From an uncultured Lachnospiraceae bacterium (GTDB lineage Bacteria; Bacillota; Clostridia; Lachnospirales; Lachnospiraceae), in NCBI GenBank assembly GCA_910588565.1, contig CAJUPF010000035.1:1-33225 (forward strand): 33,225 bases of DNA. Direction: 5' to 3'. Position numbers and translations under genes: made by a program. A model generated the notes under the pieces. That model did no database searches and was not told the DNA's origin. It saw only the letters and a program-made list of their open reading frames with translations. Below, piece by piece: positions 24,687-32,059 of the stretch (position 1 is its first letter; the number at the start of each line of letters is the position of its first letter).

Positions 24687-25916
24687 TTATCTCAGGTACA
24701 AATGTCTCGGAAGACCATTTACCATAACGCATGGATAATCGCCCTGAATCAAAGGACGTACATAATCAATAAATTCATTGGTTACATAAGTGCCTTTCTC
24801 GTTGATCCAGTTTCTTGGAACAAGTTTCTCATCATTTGCAATCTTATGCACATCATAAACGCCGGTTGCAGACTGGTAAGGATCGTCAGATACACGGTCG
24901 ATAACTACCATCTTGCCGCTGTCGCCTTCGTCCGCAGCCTTCACCGCAGCGCCGCCTACCATAAACGCTTCGTTAATATCTACACGGGAAGCAAGGTGAG
25001 ACGCGCTTCTTTGCAGGGAACTAAATTCAACTGCACGGGTCTTGCAGCCAAGTTCGTTGTTGATCATGCTCGCAAGATAATTTGCGGAACCTGTCAGCTG
25101 TTTGTGGCCGAATGCGTCCACATAGCCGGAGCCGCCGCCCGCTTCGCTGACATAAGTGCCGTCTGCCAGACGGATACCTTCTGAGATTGCTACAAAAACA
25201 GTGCTCTTTACTTTTAACAGCTCTCGTACTTCTTCAGTAAATGCTTCCAGATCAAAAGCAACTTCCGGAAGATAGATCAAATCCACGCCTTCACAGTCCT
25301 CGCCTTTTGCCAGAGCTGCAGCGCCGGTCAGCCAACCCGCATTCCGTCCCATAATCTCAATAATGGTCACCAGCTGCTTGTTGTAAGAAAATCCGTTGCC
25401 GTCACGGATAACTTCTTTGATAGAAGTTGCAATATATTTGCAGGCGCTGCCAAAACCAGGCGTATGATCGGTTAAAGCAAGATCGTTGTCAATCGTCTTT
25501 GGAACACCGACAAATTTCTGAGGATGTCCTTTTAAAATAGCATAATCAGAAAGTTTCTTAATGGTATCCATGGAATCGTTTCCACCGATATAGATAAAGC
25601 ATTCAATGTTTAACTTGTCTAAGATTTCAAAAATTCTCTCATAAACATCCTGATCTTCGTGAATTGCCGGAAGCTTGTACCGACAGGTGCCAAGGAAAGC
25701 GGAAGGGGTACGTTTCAGGATTTCCACATCCAATTCATTCTTGATATAATCGGATAAATCTACATATTTCTCATCTAATAATCCCTGAATTCCATAACGC
25801 ATGCCGTATACTTTGTTTGCTCCACGGTCAATAGCGGTTCTGAAAACGCCTGCAAGGCTGGAGTTGATTACAGCTGTTGGTCCGCCAGACTGTCCTACGA
25901 TAACATTTCCTTTCAT
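24687..25916 (-). CDS. pfp: 6-phosphofructokinase, pyrophosphate-dependent type
   Basis: A 409-residue glycolytic enzyme that phosphorylates fructose 6-phosphate. The ATG follows GGAGG. The N-terminus VGQSGGPTAVIN and the substrate motifs PKTIDND (139-145) and EIMGRNAGW are those of the PfkA superfamily. Two positions separate donors: residue 114 in GGND is Asp where ATP enzymes have Gly, and residue 140 in PKTIDND is Lys where ATP enzymes have Gly. Both favour diphosphate over ATP, so EC 2.7.1.90 is the better call. The residue before Asp114 is Asn, where many PPi enzymes have GGDD. About 410 residues fits the short PPi-PFK clade of Clostridia. It forms a single-gene unit with its own promoter and long terminator and is divergent from the SGNH lipoprotein gene. 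Donor choice is predicted only from residues. Confidence 0.92.
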   Translation of the reverse strand: MKGNVIVGQSGGPTAVINSSLAGVFRTAIDRGANKVYGMRYGIQGLLDEKYVDLSDYIKNELDVEILKRTPSAFLGTCRYKLPAIHEDQDVYERIFEILDKLNIECFIYIGGNDSMDTIKKLSDYAILKGHPQKFVGVPKTIDNDLALTDHTPGFGSACKYIATSIKEVIRDGNGFSYNKQLVTIIEIMGRNAGWLTGAAALAKGEDCEGVDLIYLPEVAFDLEAFTEEVRELLKVKSTVFVAISEGIRLADGTYVSEAGGGSGYVDAFGHKQLTGSANYLASMINNELGCKTRAVEFSSLQRSASHLASRVDINEAFMVGGAAVKAADEGDSGKMVVIDRVSDDPYQSATGVYDVHKIANDEKLVPRNWINEKGTYVTNEFIDYVRPLIQGDYPCVMVNGLPRHLYLR

Positions 25917-25963
25917 TGATAGTATCCTCCAATATTTTTTCTGTTTTTTGCTCGATCCTTGCT

Positions 25964-25972
25964 ATTATAGCA
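25964..25972 (-). promoter_or_regulatory. Extended -10 promoter of phosphofructokinase
   Basis: On the minus strand TGCTATAAT, an extended -10 element, lies about 48 bases upstream of the ATG. No good -35 hexamer is found at 16-18 bases, which fits an extended -10 promoter. Confidence 0.65.
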
Positions 25973-26064
25973 TATACGCGTCAGAAAAACCAGACACAGC
26001 GGGATTTTTTATTATAAATTTTTTGTAAAGCGGCAGCAGTCACAGTTTCTTAACAAAACTGGTA

Positions 26065-26093
26065 TTGTAATCTAAATACCTATCGTTTATAAT
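26065..26093 (+). promoter_or_regulatory. Promoter of the SGNH lipoprotein gene
   Basis: TTGTAA (26065-26070), a 17-base spacer and a perfect TATAAT (26088-26093) form a sigma-A-type promoter. Transcription should start near 26100, leaving a leader of about 65 bases. It is divergent from the phosphofructokinase promoter; the two -10 elements are about 115 bases apart. Confidence 0.75.
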
Positions 26094-26107
26094 AGAGCAA
26101 ATACCAG

Positions 26108-26137
26108 AGCGTACCTGGTTTTCATTCAGAGTACGCT
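26108..26137 (+). promoter_or_regulatory. Hairpin in the SGNH gene leader
   Basis: AGCGTAC (26108-26114) and GTACGCT (26131-26137) form a perfect 7-bp stem with a 16-base loop. A second, overlapping pairing, ACCAG (26103-26107) with CTGGT (26115-26119), excludes the first. Both lie between the predicted transcription start and the ribosome site. No T-run follows, so it is not a terminator. It may be an mRNA-stability or control element; function is unknown. Confidence 0.4.
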
Positions 26138-26166
26138 TAAAATTTACTATGAAAAGAGGAGTTTAC

Positions 26167-27156
26167 ATGAATTTGAAGAAAAAAATTTATTGGAGTCTGA
26201 TGCTAGTTTGCACAATCTTCTTTTTGGCTGGATGCCAAGGTGCAGAACAGCAGGAAGAGACAGCGCAGCAGACAGAACAGCCGGAAGTAAGAAGCTCATT
26301 TGTCCAGGAAAAAGAACCACAGACCGAGGAGATTGAACGAGAAACAGAAACGGAGACCGAAACGGAAACGGAGACTGAAACGGAGACGGAGACCGAAACA
26401 GAAACCGAGACCGAGACTGAAACGGAAACGGAGACCGAAACGGAAACCGAAACCGAGACTGAAACAGAGACGGAGACCGAAACGGAAACCGAACAGACAG
26501 GCGCGATTGTAGCATCTGCAGATACGTATGATTATGTAGCGCTTGGAAACTCCGTTACCTGCAATGAAATTGATCCCAGTCTCTGGTGGTCGAACTGGGG
26601 TATGGCGGCGTCTTCCGAGGAGAAAGACTATGTACATATTGTTTCTGCATGGCTTGGCGGACAGACCTCCAAACAGACGACGACTACCGTTCTGGATATG
26701 AAAAAATGGGAAGTGGCGCAGCAGAGAAATGAAGTGCTAAAGAGTTACGAGGGATATTTCAATGAATATACCGATTTGGTTACGATTCAGACCGGAGAAA
26801 ATATTACCGAATTTAAAGAGACGCTGAGCGCTGATTACTTAAGTCTTGTAGGACTGATCAAAGAAAAAGCTCCAAATGCCCAGATCCTGATGCTGGGAGA
26901 GACACTCTGGCCGCTTGAAGAGATTGAAGCTGCCAAACGCGGCGCCTGTGCAGCGTACGGAGTGGAGTTTGTAGAAATGACCGACTTTTTAAATGGATAT
27001 GAAGCGTTTTACAAATCAGCGCTTGGCGTACAGGTACTGGGTGCGGACGGAGGAATGCATGCGATCAGCAATGAAGTTGTTGCAGCGCATCCCAATGATG
27101 AAGGAATGGCATGTATCGCCCAGCTGGTGATTAATCATATCGTAGTAAAGAACTAA
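26167..27156 (+). CDS. SGNH/GDSL-like hydrolase lipoprotein with Glu-Thr repeat stalk
   Basis: A 329-residue lipoprotein. The ATG at 26167 follows AAGAGGAG; the in-frame ATG at 26149 lies before that site. The lipobox is LAGC with Cys23. After a Gln/Glu-rich stretch, residues about 59-109 are a pure Glu-Thr dipeptide run, then the hydrolase domain begins. YDYVALGNSVTC places the likely nucleophile Ser129 in a G-N-S variant of the GDS motif. QTGENITEF looks like block III, and AAHPNDEGM (His308) matches the C-terminal His box, although the usual Asp three residues before the His is not at that position. SGNH proteins are esterases, lipases or carbohydrate deacetylases; here the substrate is unknown. 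The stalk should hold the domain away from the membrane. It is its own transcription unit. Confidence 0.85.
   Translation: MNLKKKIYWSLMLVCTIFFLAGCQGAEQQEETAQQTEQPEVRSSFVQEKEPQTEEIERETETETETETETETETETETETETETETETETETETETETETETETETETEQTGAIVASADTYDYVALGNSVTCNEIDPSLWWSNWGMAASSEEKDYVHIVSAWLGGQTSKQTTTTVLDMKKWEVAQQRNEVLKSYEGYFNEYTDLVTIQTGENITEFKETLSADYLSLVGLIKEKAPNAQILMLGETLWPLEEIEAAKRGACAAYGVEFVEMTDFLNGYEAFYKSALGVQVLGADGGMHAISNEVVAAHPNDEGMACIAQLVINHIVVKN
26341..26493 (+). repeat. Glu-Thr coding repeat (about 25 units)
   Basis: About 153 bases are built from six-base units of the form GA[AG]AC[AGC], encoding roughly 25 consecutive Glu-Thr dipeptides. Third positions vary, so the array is perfect at protein level and imperfect at DNA level. 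This suggests selection for the acidic stalk rather than only recent slippage. Because the unit is six bases, copy changes keep the frame. Long open frames on the opposite strand and in other frames (Phe/Arg- or Arg/Lys-rich) are by-products of the repeat. Confidence 0.9.
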
Positions 27157-27369
27157 TACAGCCGGTGCAGCAAATGCACAAATCTGCCGGGGACTGGCAG
27201 ATACAAATAAATATGTTGATATAGAACGGAATCTGCCCATATCGATTTGCCTGCGGCAATCAGGGTGGATTCTGCTCTTTATGTATACAATTACAATGGC
27301 TTTTGGCTGTCTTATGTGCAGGCAGTTATAAGTCGGGCGTTTACACAAAAATACTACTGGAGGGAAACT
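27157..27369 (+). other. 213-base spacer before the hydrogenase operon
   Basis: It contains the hairpin ATCTGCC (27182-27188) / GGCAGAT (27196-27202), which may help end the SGNH transcript although no T-run follows. A smaller TTGCC-TGC-GGCAA palindrome starts at 27246. AT-rich tataca and ttacaat tracts at about 27284-27297 could hold a -10 box, but no matching -35 is seen. No full Rex-type operator (TTGTTAA-N4-TTAACAA) was found. The hydrogenase promoter must lie here but cannot be fixed by eye. Confidence 0.4.
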
Positions 27370-27846
27370 ATGTTAGATCAATCTTACTATAACAAGGCAG
27401 ATGAGATTATTGCCCAGCATGGAACTGAGCAAAGGTTTTTGATTCCTATCATACAGGATATTCAAAGCTGCTACCGTTATCTGCCGCCGGAGCTTTTAAG
27501 CCATGTCGCGAAATGTCTTGGAATCAACGAGGCAAAAGCATACAGCGTTGCAACCTTTTATGAGAACTTTTCCTTTGACGCAAAAGGGAAATATGTGATC
27601 CGTGTCTGTGACGGCACGGCCTGTCATGTGCGTAAGTCAACGGCGATTCTGGAGCAGATTTATAAGGAGACAGGGCTTGGGAAAGGGAAGCAGACCACCG
27701 ATGATATGTTGTTTACGCTTGAGACGGTATCCTGTCTGGGTGCATGTGGCCTGGCTCCTGTACTGACAGTAAATGAAGTAGTTCATCCGGCGATGACCCC
27801 GGAAAAAGTACACGAATTGTTTGAAGAATTGAAAGGTGCAGAGTGA
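27370..27846 (+). CDS. hydC: Electron-bifurcating [FeFe] hydrogenase subunit HydC (NuoE-like)
   Basis: A 158-residue thioredoxin-like [2Fe-2S] subunit. The ATG at 27370 follows TGGAGGGA; the longer frame back to 27247 is intergenic sequence. The helical N-terminus (LIPIIQDIQSCYRYLPPELL) and YSVATFYENFSF are typical of NuoE. The cluster ligands are in CDGTAC (C-x4-C) and SCLGAC (C-x3-C). In the HydABC complex this subunit passes electrons near the NADH-oxidising HydB. Its stop overlaps the next start by one base (TGATG), so the subunits are translationally coupled. Confidence 0.95.
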   Translation: MLDQSYYNKADEIIAQHGTEQRFLIPIIQDIQSCYRYLPPELLSHVAKCLGINEAKAYSVATFYENFSFDAKGKYVIRVCDGTACHVRKSTAILEQIYKETGLGKGKQTTDDMLFTLETVSCLGACGLAPVLTVNEVVHPAMTPEKVHELFEELKGAE

Positions 27847-29756
27847 TGAGAATAGAAAACAGAGAAGCGTTGGAACAGAAGCGGGCAGAAGCAAAAGAAG
27901 CCATGAAACGTCCCCTGCACAGGATTTTGGTTTGTGCAGGCACAGGATGTCTGGCAGGAGGATCTGCCGGGATTTATGATAAATTCAAAGAGCTGGCGGC
28001 AAAAGAAGAAGGCGTGGAAGTAGAATTTGGAGCAGAGGCTGCACATCCCTCTATGCCATCCGGCAATCATAAGGAAACTGCACATACCGGAGTAAAGCGC
28101 AGCGGTTGTCATGGGTTTTGCGAAATGGGGCCTTTGGTACGGATCGAACCGGCCAATTATCTTTATGTAAAAGTAAAAGCAGAAGACTGCGAGGAGATTT
28201 TTGAAGAATCCATCCGAAATGACCGTCCGGTGGAGCGTCTGCTGTATGAAGAAGATGGCGTGAAGTATGAGACGCAGGAGAAGATTCCCTTCTATGAAAA
28301 ACAGACAAGGCTTGTGCTTAAAAACTGCGGGCATATCGATGCGGAAAATATTGACGAATATATCGCGGTAGGCGGCTACCGGGCATTGGAAAAAGTTTTA
28401 TTTGAAATGACGCCGGAGGATGTTGTACAGGAAATTTCAGATTCTGATTTGCGTGGACGCGGCGGCGGCGGATTTGCCACCGGATACAAATGGAAACAAG
28501 TCGCGCGTCAGGAAGAACAAGAGCGATATGTGGTCTGCAATGGCGACGAAGGCGATCCGGGCGCGTTTATGGATCGAAGCGTAATGGAAGGTGATCCGCA
28601 CAAGATGCTCGAAGGCATGATGATCGCAGGCTATGCCGTGGGAGCGCAGGAAGGGTATATTTATGTCCGTGCAGAATATCCGCTTGCAATTAGCCGTCTG
28701 AAACTGGCGATTGCCCAGGCAAACGAAGCCGGGCTTTTAGGAGAGCATATATTAGGAACGGAGTTTAGTTTTCAGATACATATTAACCGCGGCGCAGGCG
28801 CTTTTGTATGCGGGGAAGGAAGCGCACTTACCGCCTCTATCGAAGGGGAGCGCGGTATGCCAAGAACCAAGCCTCCAAGAACGGTAGAACAGGGCCTGTT
28901 TGCAAAACCAACCGTATTGAATAATGTTGAGACGTATGCCAATGTGCCAATGATTATCAACGAAGGCGCGGCATGGTATCACACGATTGGAACAGAAGGA
29001 AGTCCCGGTACAAAAGCATTTGCCCTGACCGGAAGCGTGAAGCATACAGGGCTGATTGAAGTGCCGATGGGGACGAGCTTAAAGAAAATTGTCTATGACA
29101 TCGGCGGCGGCGTAAAAAATGATGTGCCGTTTAAAGCCGTACAGATCGGCGGGCCATCCGGCGGCTGCCTGGTCACCAGCGATTTGAATGTTTCCCTTGA
29201 TTTTGATTCACTAAAGAAATTAAATGCCATGATCGGCTCCGGCGGACTGGTTGTTATGGATGAAAATACCTGTATGGTAGAGGTTGCCCGGTTCTTTATG
29301 AATTTTACCCAGAATGAAAGCTGTGGGAAATGTGTTCCCTGCCGGGAGGGTACGAAGCGTATGTTAGATATCTTAGAGGATATTGTGGCGGGAAAAGGTA
29401 CGATGGAATCGCTTCAGATGTTAGAAGAACTTGGGGAGGCGATCACCAATACGGCGCTTTGCGGACTGGGAAAAAGCGCGGCTTTGCCGGTGTTATCCAC
29501 GATACGGAATTTCCGTGGGGAATATCTTGAGCATGTCAACGAAAAACGATGCAGGACAGGCACCTGTCAGGCATTGCAGCGGTATGTGATCAAAGCGGAT
29601 GCATGTAAAGGATGTTCAAAATGCGCAAGAAACTGCCCGGTAAACGCAATCAGCGGTAAAGTAAAAGAACCGTTTACAATCAATCAGGCTGTCTGCATCA
29701 AGTGTGGCGCCTGTCTGGAGAACTGCCCCTTTGGTGCAATCGTGAAGGAAAGTTAG
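27846..29756 (+). CDS. hydB: Electron-bifurcating hydrogenase subunit HydB (NuoF-like)
   Basis: A 636-residue NAD(H)- and FMN-binding subunit. Domains in order: an N-terminal thioredoxin-like [2Fe-2S] domain (CAGTGC and CHGFC, about residues 20-110); the NuoF core with DLRGRGGGGFATGYKWK near 200 (FMN/NADH) and GDEGDPGAFMDR near 230; an SLBB segment; the 4Fe-4S site SCGKCVPC near 492; and a C-terminal two-[4Fe-4S] ferredoxin domain (CKGCSKCARNCP and CIKCGACLENCP, about 588-630). This layout matches HydB of Thermotoga/Acetobacterium-type complexes, which couple NADH and reduced ferredoxin to H2. ATG 27846 is preferred to the GTG three bases earlier. HydA follows after 13 bases. Confidence 0.95.
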   Translation: MRIENREALEQKRAEAKEAMKRPLHRILVCAGTGCLAGGSAGIYDKFKELAAKEEGVEVEFGAEAAHPSMPSGNHKETAHTGVKRSGCHGFCEMGPLVRIEPANYLYVKVKAEDCEEIFEESIRNDRPVERLLYEEDGVKYETQEKIPFYEKQTRLVLKNCGHIDAENIDEYIAVGGYRALEKVLFEMTPEDVVQEISDSDLRGRGGGGFATGYKWKQVARQEEQERYVVCNGDEGDPGAFMDRSVMEGDPHKMLEGMMIAGYAVGAQEGYIYVRAEYPLAISRLKLAIAQANEAGLLGEHILGTEFSFQIHINRGAGAFVCGEGSALTASIEGERGMPRTKPPRTVEQGLFAKPTVLNNVETYANVPMIINEGAAWYHTIGTEGSPGTKAFALTGSVKHTGLIEVPMGTSLKKIVYDIGGGVKNDVPFKAVQIGGPSGGCLVTSDLNVSLDFDSLKKLNAMIGSGGLVVMDENTCMVEVARFFMNFTQNESCGKCVPCREGTKRMLDILEDIVAGKGTMESLQMLEELGEAITNTALCGLGKSAALPVLSTIRNFRGEYLEHVNEKRCRTGTCQALQRYVIKADACKGCSKCARNCPVNAISGKVKEPFTINQAVCIKCGACLENCPFGAIVKES

Positions 29757-29769
29757 GAGGAACGAGAAA

Positions 29770-31455
29770 ATGGATTATATAACAATAGATTCAAAAAAAG
29801 TACCAATCGAAGGGGAAAAGAACGTTCTCTCCTTAATTCGTAAAGTTGGCATTCATCTGCCGACATTCTGTTACCATTCGGAGCTGTCGATTTATGGCGC
29901 CTGCCGTATGTGTGTGGTAGAAGATGACAGAGGCCGGATTTTTGCCTCCTGTTCGGAGCAGCCAAGGCCTGGTATGGTAATTTATACAAATACCAAGCGG
30001 ATTCAAAGTTACCGGAAACTGATTATCGAATTGCTGTTAGCGTCCCATGACAGAGATTGTACGGTCTGTCATAAAAACGGCATGTGCGAACTGCAGTCGC
30101 TGGCATACAAAGTCGGCGTGCATGATGTCCGGTTCCCGAATACCAGGGAAAAGCGCCCGATTGACATGAGTTCTCCAAGTATTGTATTAGATCCCAATAA
30201 ATGTATTCTGTGCGGCGACTGTGTCCGTACCTGTGCGGAGATACAGGGGGTTGGCGCCATTGATTTTGCATTCCGCGGCGCAAAGACGCAGGTGACTCCG
30301 GCATTCCATAAAAAACTTTCCGAAACGGACTGTGTCGGCTGCGGACAATGTGCGGCAGTCTGTCCGACGTCCGCGCTTTCCCTGCGTTCAAATGTCACGA
30401 TGGTATGGGATGCGATTGAAGATAAAAATACCCGTGTTATTGCGCAGGTTGCCCCGGCAGTCCGTGTAGCAGTCGGCGATCATTTCCAGATGTCAAAAGG
30501 TGAGAATTCCTTTGGCAAACTGGTAGAAGCGCTTCGCATTATGGGATTTGACCAGATTTTTGATACGAATTTTGCAGCGGATCTGACTGTTATGGAAGAA
30601 TCCCAGGAATTTGCAGAGCGTCTTGAGAAACAGGAGAATCTGCCGTTATTTACCTCCTGCTGCCCAGGCTGGGTCAAATTCTGTGAACGGAAATATCCGG
30701 AATTTGTCGATCATATTTCCACCTGCCGTTCCCCGCAGGGAATGTTTTCTGCAGTGCTGAAAGAATATTATAAAGAACTGGACGAAAAAGAAGGCAAGAA
30801 AACAGTTATCGTATCCATTATGCCGTGTACGGCCAAGAAAGGTGAAATTATACGAAAAGACAACTTTACAGACGGCAGCCAGGATACGGATTATGTACTT
30901 ACTACGACCGAGATTATCCGTATGATCAAACAGATAGGAATCCAGTTTGATAAAATCCGGGGTGAATCCGCAGATATGCCGTTCTCTCTGGCATCCGGCG
31001 GCGGCGCTATTTTTGGCGTTACCGGCGGCGTAACGGAAGCGGTACTGCGCAGGCTTTCTGACAAGAAGGATTACCAGTCCCTGCATGAAATCAGCTTTAC
31101 CGGTGTCCGCGGCTCGGAAGGGATAAAAGAAGCTGTGATACAGTATGGCGGCAGAGATGTCCGCATAGCGGTAGTCAACGGACTTGCAGACGCCGGACGT
31201 CTGTTAGACCGGATCAAAGCCGGTGAAGTTACTTATGATTTTGTAGAAGTTATGGCATGTAAGAGAGGATGCGTTATGGGCGGCGGCCAGCCAGGCCCGG
31301 CGGGTCAGCGGACCAAAAGAAAACGTATGGACGGCATCTATAAAGTGGATATGGCCTCTAATATCAAGTCCGCAGATGAAAATCCTGCAGTACAGGCATT
31401 GTACCAGGGCTTCTTAAAAGGGAAAGAGCATAAATTGCTGCACAGAAATCTTTAG
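29770..31455 (+). CDS. hydA: [FeFe] hydrogenase catalytic subunit HydA
   Basis: A 561-residue catalytic subunit behind AGGAGGAAC. The N-terminus is a plant-type [2Fe-2S] domain (CYHSELSIYGACRMC and a later ASC). Then come a His/Cys [4Fe-4S] segment (HDRDCTVCHKNGMC) and two [4Fe-4S] clusters (CILCGDCVRTC, CVGCGQCAAVCP). The H-cluster motifs are all present: L1 TSCCPGW near 295, L2 MPCTAKKGE near 351 and L3 MACKRGCVMGGGQP near 495. The small-subunit tail ends in KGKEHKLLHRNL. The gene order C-B-A and the NuoE/NuoF partners support the cytoplasmic bifurcating type that makes H2 from NADH plus ferredoxin. Maturases HydE, HydF and HydG are not in the window. Confidence 0.96.
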   Translation: MDYITIDSKKVPIEGEKNVLSLIRKVGIHLPTFCYHSELSIYGACRMCVVEDDRGRIFASCSEQPRPGMVIYTNTKRIQSYRKLIIELLLASHDRDCTVCHKNGMCELQSLAYKVGVHDVRFPNTREKRPIDMSSPSIVLDPNKCILCGDCVRTCAEIQGVGAIDFAFRGAKTQVTPAFHKKLSETDCVGCGQCAAVCPTSALSLRSNVTMVWDAIEDKNTRVIAQVAPAVRVAVGDHFQMSKGENSFGKLVEALRIMGFDQIFDTNFAADLTVMEESQEFAERLEKQENLPLFTSCCPGWVKFCERKYPEFVDHISTCRSPQGMFSAVLKEYYKELDEKEGKKTVIVSIMPCTAKKGEIIRKDNFTDGSQDTDYVLTTTEIIRMIKQIGIQFDKIRGESADMPFSLASGGGAIFGVTGGVTEAVLRRLSDKKDYQSLHEISFTGVRGSEGIKEAVIQYGGRDVRIAVVNGLADAGRLLDRIKAGEVTYDFVEVMACKRGCVMGGGQPGPAGQRTKRKRMDGIYKVDMASNIKSADENPAVQALYQGFLKGKEHKLLHRNL

Positions 31456-31466
31456 GAATTCGTCTA

Positions 31467-31494
31467 TTGACTTTTAAAACATATGTGCTAGAAT
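31467..31494 (+). promoter_or_regulatory. Promoter of ilvN-ilvC
   Basis: TTGACT (31467-31472), a 16-base spacer and TAGAAT (31489-31494) preceded by TGC (extended -10) form a strong-looking sigma-A promoter, starting 12 bases after the hydA stop. There is no terminator hairpin between hydA and this promoter, so some read-through from the hydrogenase operon is possible. Confidence 0.75.
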
Positions 31495-31503
31495 AACTTC
31501 TAG
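31488..31503. promoter_or_regulatory. Palindrome over the ilvN -10 and start region
   Basis: CTAGAA (31488-31493), TAAC, TTCTAG (31498-31503) is a perfect inverted repeat covering the -10 box and the expected transcription start. This is a position where a repressor would block initiation, so it is a candidate operator. No regulator is identified. The leader of about 30 bases is too short for a T-box or leader-peptide attenuator. Confidence 0.4.
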
Positions 31504-31533
31504 TGTGAGTGTGAAGCAAAGGAAGGTTTTCTT

Positions 31534-32034
31534 ATGAGAAGACAGGTTTTATCATTGTTGGTTGAGAATACCCCTGGTGTTACCAGCCACATTTCCGGTT
31601 TATTCAGCCGGAGAGGATACAATATTGACAGCTTTTCTTCCGGTGTAACAGCAGATCCGCGCTATACAAGGATTACCATTGTTGCCACCGGAGATGAACA
31701 GATACTCGAACAGATAGAAAAACAGCTCTTTAAGCTGGAAGACGTACTGGATATTAAGATGCTAGAGCCGGGCGCTTCTGTGACAAGGGAACTGATGCTG
31801 GTTAAGATTCGGGCAAAAGCGCCGGATCGGCAGGCGATTCACAGCCTGACCCAGATGTTCCATGGAAAAGCAGTGGATATCACCCATGATTCCATGGTAA
31901 TTGAAGTGACTGGCAATCAGGACAAGCTGGACAATTTTCTGGATCTGCTGGGGGATTATGAGATTTTGGAGCTGGCGAGAACCGGAGTAACGGGTCTTAC
32001 CAGAGGCAGCTCAGATGTAAAATATTTAGATTAA
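31534..32034 (+). CDS. ilvN: Acetolactate synthase small (regulatory) subunit
   Basis: A 166-residue regulatory subunit of acetohydroxyacid synthase, the first common step of valine, leucine and isoleucine synthesis. The N-terminal ACT domain is clear (LSLLVENTPGVTSHISGLFS, RRGYNIDSFS, YTRITIV). It is followed by the usual C-terminal half (REL-LVKIRAKAPDR, FHGKAVDITHDSMVIEVTG, YEILELARTG). Length is normal for IlvN/IlvH. It sits 25 bases before ilvC under the promoter at 31467. The catalytic partner IlvB is not upstream and is not in the window. Confidence 0.95.
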   Translation: MRRQVLSLLVENTPGVTSHISGLFSRRGYNIDSFSSGVTADPRYTRITIVATGDEQILEQIEKQLFKLEDVLDIKMLEPGASVTRELMLVKIRAKAPDRQAIHSLTQMFHGKAVDITHDSMVIEVTGNQDKLDNFLDLLGDYEILELARTGVTGLTRGSSDVKYLD

Positions 32035-32059
32035 CAGATATTAGGAGGAACGATTCATT

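Noticed and set aside
26040..26065. Rex-like half site (TTGTTAA on the minus strand) near the SGNH promoter
   Set aside because: Only one half of the palindrome is present and the second half is not recognisable.
26147..26637. Long open frames opposite and out of frame to the Glu-Thr repeat
   Set aside because: They are Phe/Arg- or Lys/Arg-rich by-products of a six-base repeat that has no stop in several frames.
27247..27369. Longer start for hydC
   Set aside because: The extra 41 residues are not conserved NuoE sequence, and the TGGAGGGA site at about 27358 fixes ATG 27370.
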